DNA of 64,000 bases, taken from positions 124,001 through 188,000 of the forward strand of contig NZ_FLYE01000046.1 in the NCBI RefSeq assembly GCF_900093605.1. The letters are read 5' to 3'. Below are positions 59,783 through 64,000 of this stretch, piece after piece. The stretch comes from Candidatus Terasakiella magnetica (GTDB lineage Bacteria; Pseudomonadota; Alphaproteobacteria; Rhodospirillales; Terasakiellaceae). The notes beneath the pieces were generated by a model that was given only the letters and a program-made list of their open reading frames with translations, made no database searches and was not told the origin of the DNA. Within the stretch, counting starts at the first letter, position 1; each line of letters opens with the position of its first letter. Both the position numbers and the translations under genes were made by a program.

Positions 59783-62700
59783 ATGGCGTTGCGCGCACTT
59801 ATAAGCTTGATGGTCTTTATGATCAGCATGTTCGCTGTTGAAGCGGCATGGGCTGAGCGTATTGCCGTGCGCGCAGGCGGGCATCCCGGTTATGGGCGGA
59901 TTGTCTTTAAATGGTCTATCCCGGTGCGCTACACAGCCAATGCTGAAAACGGTGTTTTAAAAATCACTTTGGGCGAGCCTGCTGAAACATCTTACAATGA
60001 TGTGCGCCGTAACCTTAAAAAATATATCTCACGCGTAACGCCATCAAATGGCGGGCGCACCATCACCATGCAGCTAACGGGTGATTATGGTGTGCGCAGC
60101 TTTTATAGCGGCAGTTACCTTGTTGTGGATATTATTGGGGAACCTGAGAAAAAGGCCCCAGCGCCACAGCCTCAACCTCAAGCACAACCCGCTCCCCAAC
60201 CTGTGGCCCAGCCCGCACCACAGCCTGCCCCGCAACCCGTTGCCCAACCACAGCCAACGCCTGCACCACAAGCAGCGCCTGCTCAAACGGTGCGCCCTGT
60301 GGCTGTGCAGCAGTCTGTCGTGCCCACCAGTGGGCCAAATGTGCGTGTGCGCAAAGGCGAAAAAGGTAACTTTACCCGTATCGTTTTTGATTGGCCGCGC
60401 AAGATCAATTATTCCATTGGGGATTATCAAGGTAAAACAATCGTTAATTTTGCCGAGCCTGCCAAATATAACCTTACTGCAGCCAAACGTAACCTAAGTG
60501 GTGAAGTACGTGGTTTGCGCCAAAATGGTAATAATGTGGAACTGGACGTGACGTCGGGCTCTCGCATTAAGCATTTCTATGTGGGCTCTAAAGTGGTGGT
60601 CGATGTCTATCGTGATCGCTTGGCGCAAAAACCTGCGCCACCTGCAACCACTCAAGTTGCACAAGCTCAGCCCCAGCCTGTTGCTGCACCAGCGCCAACA
60701 CCTGCACCGCAGCCACAAGCCGTTCAACCGCCAAAACCAAAAGCAGCCCCTGTTGTAAAAGTAGCTGAACCTCAACAGCTAGCCGCACCTGCGCAGGTGA
60801 CACCAGCCCCGGCCCCTGTTGTGAGCGAACCAGCACAAAATGCAAGTGGTTTGGCAGCAGCCTTTTCCTTGCGCTTTGAGTTTGGGGAGCCCGTTGCAGC
60901 CGCCGCCTTTAGGCGCGGGGGCAATGTCTGGCTGGTATTTGATAAGCAGACTGAACAAGACGTAAATGCCATGAAGGCCCTTGCTAAGGGTAGCATTGTT
61001 GATATTGAACAGATCGCCATTCCACGTGCCACGGTTTTGCGTATTGAAACGGTTGATGGCTTTAACCCACGCCCAAAACGCGAAGGTCTGGCTTGGGTGT
61101 TTGATTTTGGCAAGTTGCCTTTGCTGGCCTTGCAGGAAATTGATGTCCAGTCCCAGCCGCATTCACCTGCGGGCGCACGTATGTTTATGTCTGTCCAAGA
61201 AGGTGGCCTGCCTGTACCAATTCAGGACCCGGTTGTTGGCGATAACCTTGTCATCGTACCTGTCATTCCGTTGGGCCATGGTGTTAATACACCGCGCTCA
61301 TATCCACAGTTTGATATTTTGGCCTCTGCCCAAGGAGTGGTCTATCGCCCCTTAAGTGATGACTTGCGCATACGCACGTTGAAGTCCGGTATTGAGATGA
61401 CGGCGGCCTCAAGCCTGAAGCTTTCTGATACGGGTAAAAAGGCGGTTGCGCAGGCGAAAATGGGGGGCTTGCGTGGGGTCAGTCGGATTTTCCATTTTGA
61501 TAAATGGAAAGTCGGCGAGATGGATGAATATCGCAAAAACCGCCAAGACCTTGAAAAATCAGTTGCGGGCTTAAAAGGGCCACGTCGTGAAATTGCGCGT
61601 GAAAAGCTCGCCCAATATTACCTGTCTCATGGCATGGGACCAGAAGCGATAGGCGTGTTGAACGTCATTGCCAAATCCAACCCGCAAAAAGCCAAAGAAC
61701 CGGAATTTATTGCCAAACGTGGTGTGGCTAATTTCATCTTAAACCGCTTGGATGAAGCTGAAGAAGATTTATCAGGTGAGGAAATTTCCGCTAAGGATGA
61801 AGGCCAGTTCTGGCAAGCCGCTGTTCAAGCAGCAAAAGGGGACTATTCACAAAGTGCCTTGGATATGAAACGGCTGGGTGGGGTGATCCGTAACTATCCA
61901 CCACGCCTGAAATTCCCACTGGGTCTGTTATTAACAGAAGCCGCCCTTGAAACAGGTGATGTGCGCCAAGCTGAATCTTATCTTGAAGTGCTTGAAGCTG
62001 AAGGTTTGAATAACCGCCAAGATGATGCGGTTAAATACCTGCGTGCACGCAGTAAGGAAATCAGCGGCGACCCTGATGGGGCGGTTGTGGTATATGAAGA
62101 AGTTGAAGCGGGCAATCATCGTCCTTCACGTGCCAAGGCGGCCTTGGCCAAGAATGAGCTTCTCTATAAGCATGAGCGTATCGAAGATAAAGAGCTGATC
62201 GAGGCACTGGAAAAACTCCGCTTTGCATGGCGTGGGGATGACTTTGAGTTTGATCTGTTGCGTCGTCTTGGTGATATGTATGTGAAAACGACAAACTATC
62301 GCGATGGCCTGCGCACCATGCGTCAAGCCGCAACGTATTTCCGCAAACATCCAGAAGCGGAAAGCGTTACCCAAGAAATGATCCGTATCTTTGAAGAGCT
62401 TTATCTTGAAGGTAAGGCTGATGAGCTACCGCCTGTAACAGCAATTGCGCTTTATGATGAGTTCCGCGAGCTGACCCCAGCCGGGACAAAAGGTGACGAG
62501 ATGATCCGCAAGTTAGCGGACCGTTTGGCAGCTGTTGATTTGTTGCGCGAAGCCGCTGAGTTGTTAGAAAACCAAGTTCAGTTCCGCCTAAGCGGGGAGA
62601 AGAAATCTCAAGTCGGTACCCAGTTAGCGGTTGTTTACCTTGCTGCCAGCAGTCCGAAAAAAGCCATTCGGGCGCTCAAGAAAAGTAAACGCACAAAAAT

Positions 62701-63202
62701 GACACCGGAAGAGATTGTGCAACGTCGCCATCTTGAAGCGCGTGCCTTAATCGACATGGGGCAATCTGATAAAGGCATCAAGATGCTGGATGATGCGGAA
62801 GATGAAACCGTTGCAGCCGATCTCTTGCGCTCAGAAGTTTATTGGAATGCCAGTGATTGGCGCAATTCAGCCGCGACATTGAAACGCATTGCCCTTGCTA
62901 AAGGCGCGCGTCGCAACAAGCCGCTTAATGAAGAACAGGCCCGTTTGATCTTGAACCTTGCGGTCTCTTATACGCTGGGTAATAACGAGCGTGGGGTTGC
63001 GCGCATTCGTGCCGATTATGGCGGGGCGATGGAGCAAACTTCCTTGCGTGATGCCTTCCGTTTGATTGCCTCGCGTGAAAATGCCGGTATGTTAGACCCA
63101 CGCACCATCACCCAATTGGTGAAGCCTGCTGAGAACTTCACCAACTTTATGGGTGAATATAAAGAGCGCCTTAAAGCAGGTAAGTTGAGCGAGATTAACT
63201 AA
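59783..63202 (+). CDS. Large periplasmic protein with AMIN-like domains and TPR-like helices
   Basis: A 1139-residue exported protein with signal peptide (ALISLMVFMISMFAVEAAWA). It has three beta domains related to AMIN domains: residues about 24-115 (GRIVFKWSIPVRYTA), 182-275 (FTRIVFDWPRKINYS) and 355-455 (AFRRGGNVWLVFDK). They are joined by two Pro/Gln/Ala-rich linkers. From about residue 570 to the end it is repetitive helical structure of TPR/Sel1 type. Similar proteins occur next to motB in Rhodospirillales, but I know no function. It may bind peptidoglycan or anchor stators. It follows the MotB gene after 22 bases. Confidence 0.75.
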   Translation: MALRALISLMVFMISMFAVEAAWAERIAVRAGGHPGYGRIVFKWSIPVRYTANAENGVLKITLGEPAETSYNDVRRNLKKYISRVTPSNGGRTITMQLTGDYGVRSFYSGSYLVVDIIGEPEKKAPAPQPQPQAQPAPQPVAQPAPQPAPQPVAQPQPTPAPQAAPAQTVRPVAVQQSVVPTSGPNVRVRKGEKGNFTRIVFDWPRKINYSIGDYQGKTIVNFAEPAKYNLTAAKRNLSGEVRGLRQNGNNVELDVTSGSRIKHFYVGSKVVVDVYRDRLAQKPAPPATTQVAQAQPQPVAAPAPTPAPQPQAVQPPKPKAAPVVKVAEPQQLAAPAQVTPAPAPVVSEPAQNASGLAAAFSLRFEFGEPVAAAAFRRGGNVWLVFDKQTEQDVNAMKALAKGSIVDIEQIAIPRATVLRIETVDGFNPRPKREGLAWVFDFGKLPLLALQEIDVQSQPHSPAGARMFMSVQEGGLPVPIQDPVVGDNLVIVPVIPLGHGVNTPRSYPQFDILASAQGVVYRPLSDDLRIRTLKSGIEMTAASSLKLSDTGKKAVAQAKMGGLRGVSRIFHFDKWKVGEMDEYRKNRQDLEKSVAGLKGPRREIAREKLAQYYLSHGMGPEAIGVLNVIAKSNPQKAKEPEFIAKRGVANFILNRLDEAEEDLSGEEISAKDEGQFWQAAVQAAKGDYSQSALDMKRLGGVIRNYPPRLKFPLGLLLTEAALETGDVRQAESYLEVLEAEGLNNRQDDAVKYLRARSKEISGDPDGAVVVYEEVEAGNHRPSRAKAALAKNELLYKHERIEDKELIEALEKLRFAWRGDDFEFDLLRRLGDMYVKTTNYRDGLRTMRQAATYFRKHPEAESVTQEMIRIFEELYLEGKADELPPVTAIALYDEFRELTPAGTKGDEMIRKLADRLAAVDLLREAAELLENQVQFRLSGEKKSQVGTQLAVVYLAASSPKKAIRALKKSKRTKMTPEEIVQRRHLEARALIDMGQSDKGIKMLDDAEDETVAADLLRSEVYWNASDWRNSAATLKRIALAKGARRNKPLNEEQARLILNLAVSYTLGNNERGVARIRADYGGAMEQTSLRDAFRLIASRENAGMLDPRTITQLVKPAENFTNFMGEYKERLKAGKLSEIN

Positions 63203-63283
63203 AACCTATCGCTTTGTTCATGGTGCGAACATGCAACGGTTTTTGCGAAATATCTAAAAAATGTAACTTATGGATAAATTTGT

Positions 63284-63307
63284 CTTGAGTTTCACAGTAA
63301 ACTCAGG
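63284..63307 (+). promoter_or_regulatory. Inverted repeat upstream of speD
   Basis: CTTGAGTTT-CACAGT-AAACTCAGG forms a nine-base stem with one G-T pair about 75 bases before the speD start, not followed by a T run. It could be an operator or a leader hairpin. Confidence 0.35.
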
Positions 63308-63378
63308 CATTCACGTCGCCTTGTCCGCAGAGATTAATTTGCGGTGCCTCTATCTACTGGTTTGGAAAAGGGTTAGAA

Positions 63379-63867
63379 ATGGCTAAAACAGCTGCTCTTG
63401 CCGAACTGGGGATGGACTCGGGGACGACACCGAGCGAGACCCAGATCCGCGAAAATGAAGACACTCAATCAGGCTTTGCCGTGATTGAAAATAACAAAGA
63501 CTATTTTATCGAACGAAACGGCATACGTTATGCCGGAACCCACTTGCTGATTGACCTTTGGGGTGCAAGCAAGCTGGATGATATTGATTTGATTGAACGC
63601 ACGTTGCGCGCCGGTGCAGATGCAGCAGGGGCAACCATCCTGCATTGTCATCTCCATCATTTTGAGCCCAACGGTGGTGTCTCTGGCGTATTGGTGCTGG
63701 CTGAGTCTCATATCAGCATCCACACATGGCCTGAGGCGTCTTATGCGGCCTTGGATGTGTTTATGTGTGGTGATTGTGACCCGCATAAAGCCGTTCCTTT
63801 CCTTGAAGACGCCTTCACACCTGATCGTGTGGATGTGGATGAGCAACTGCGAGGAAAAGACGTATGA
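63379..63867 (+). CDS. speD: S-adenosylmethionine decarboxylase proenzyme
   Basis: SpeD makes decarboxylated SAM, the aminopropyl donor for spermidine. The pyruvoyl processing site is [12 protein letters not shown], with Ser110 as the residue converted to pyruvate after cleavage at Glu-Ser, and HLLIDLWGA precedes it. At 162 residues it is the bacterial class 1B type with about 35 extra N-terminal residues. Its TGA overlaps the ATG of speE. Confidence 0.93.
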   Translation: MAKTAALAELGMDSGTTPSETQIRENEDTQSGFAVIENNKDYFIERNGIRYAGTHLLIDLWGASKLDDIDLIERTLRAGADAAGATILHCHLHHFEPNGGVSGVLVLAESHISIHTWPEASYAALDVFMCGDCDPHKAVPFLEDAFTPDRVDVDEQLRGKDV

Positions 63868-64000
63868 GTCGCTGGATTTCAGAAACCCTTTATGCGGACT
63901 ATCAACAACGCTTTAAAGCCACGGATGTTTTGTTTGAAGAAAAGACAGAACATCAAGATCTGATCATTTTTGAAAATGATTTCTTTGGTCGGGTGATGAT
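63864..64000 (+). CDS. speE: Spermidine synthase, N-terminal fragment
   Basis: The frame starts at ATG 63864, overlapping the speD stop, and reads [20 protein letters not shown] and then [17 protein letters not shown], the start of SpeE-type aminopropyltransferases. It runs off the window. With speD it forms a spermidine operon. Confidence 0.88.
   Translation, partial: MSRWISETLYADYQQRFKATDVLFEEKTEHQDLIIFENDFFGRVM

Noticed and set aside
60140-60300. Pro/Gln repeats as possible unstable tandem repeat
   Set aside because: The repeats are irregular at the DNA level and match a protein linker; a second similar linker lies further on in the same gene.
1-64000. CRISPR arrays, insertion sequences, tRNA or rRNA genes
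   Set aside because: No regularly spaced repeats, transposase-like protein, cloverleaf or conserved rRNA segment was seen on either strand by reading.

Overview
The window comes from an alphaproteobacterium, most likely of the Rhodospirillales (Terasakiella, Thalassospira or Magnetospirillum-like). The evidence is the pairing of FlbT and FlaF flagellin regulators, a FliX assembly regulator, the gene order fliL-fliM-small membrane protein-MotE-cheY-cheZ, and a DksA that has lost most of its zinc cysteines. No rRNA, tRNA, CRISPR array, insertion sequence or phage gene was recognised. Nearly all of the 64 kb serves the flagellum and the sugars that decorate it.

Layout. (1) 1-1861: start of flgD and all of fliK on the minus strand, behind a sigma-54 promoter. 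(2) 2098-4118: a sulfotransferase-like and a glycosyltransferase-like gene. (3) 4115-4858: a small flagellin-like protein on the minus strand. (4) 5052-19630: a 14-gene plus-strand operon of unusual sugar chemistry. It holds a two-subunit TPP enzyme (E1 alpha/beta), a GDP-mannose dehydratase-like enzyme, a heptose-type GHMP kinase, a two-subunit transketolase, a methyltransferase, four more Rossmann oxidoreductases, a cobalamin-type radical SAM enzyme, a glycosyltransferase and a SPASM radical SAM enzyme. (5) 19627-26302: a minus-strand operon with the Maf flagellin glycosyltransferase, an OGT-like TPR glycosyltransferase, FlaF, a heptose-type nucleotidyltransferase, a methyltransferase and an RmlC-like epimerase. 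(6) 26445-27641: flagellin, with its own promoter, a two-hairpin leader and a strong terminator. (7) 27764-39375: two TPR/GT9 glycosyltransferases, a GT-A glycosyltransferase, a methyltransferase, a second flagellin-like protein, FlbT, pseF/pseB, a second FlaF (plus strand), a HAD phosphatase, a formyltransferase, pseI and a Nudix-like gene. (8) 39372-47496: flgL, flgK, flgN, flgJ, flgI and a hook-like flgE gene, with sigma-54 promoters before flgI and the flgE-like gene. (9) 47722-49964: fliX, dksA, pseC. (10) 50049-53454: flgH, flgA, flgG, flgF behind a sigma-54 promoter. (11) 53795-63202: fliL, fliM, a membrane protein, motE, cheY, cheZ, two MotB-like genes and a 1139-residue periplasmic protein. 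(12) 63379-64000: speD and the start of speE.

How it fits together. Hook, rod and ring genes lie behind four near-perfect -24/-12 promoters, while flagellin, fliX, dksA and the sugar operon show sigma-70-like promoters. Flagellin output is probably controlled after transcription by FlbT and FlaF acting on the hairpin leader. The surface of flagellin would be decorated by several glycosyltransferases using at least two activated sugars: a CMP-pseudaminic acid derivative (PseB, PseC, PseI, PseF, with a formyltransferase present and no PseH seen) and a GDP-heptose-derived or related sugar from region 4. The most novel element is region 4. Its mix of two split TPP enzymes without E2/E3 partners, two radical SAM enzymes and four Rossmann enzymes that have lost the catalytic tyrosine suggests a branched or otherwise highly modified sugar not predictable from known pathways.
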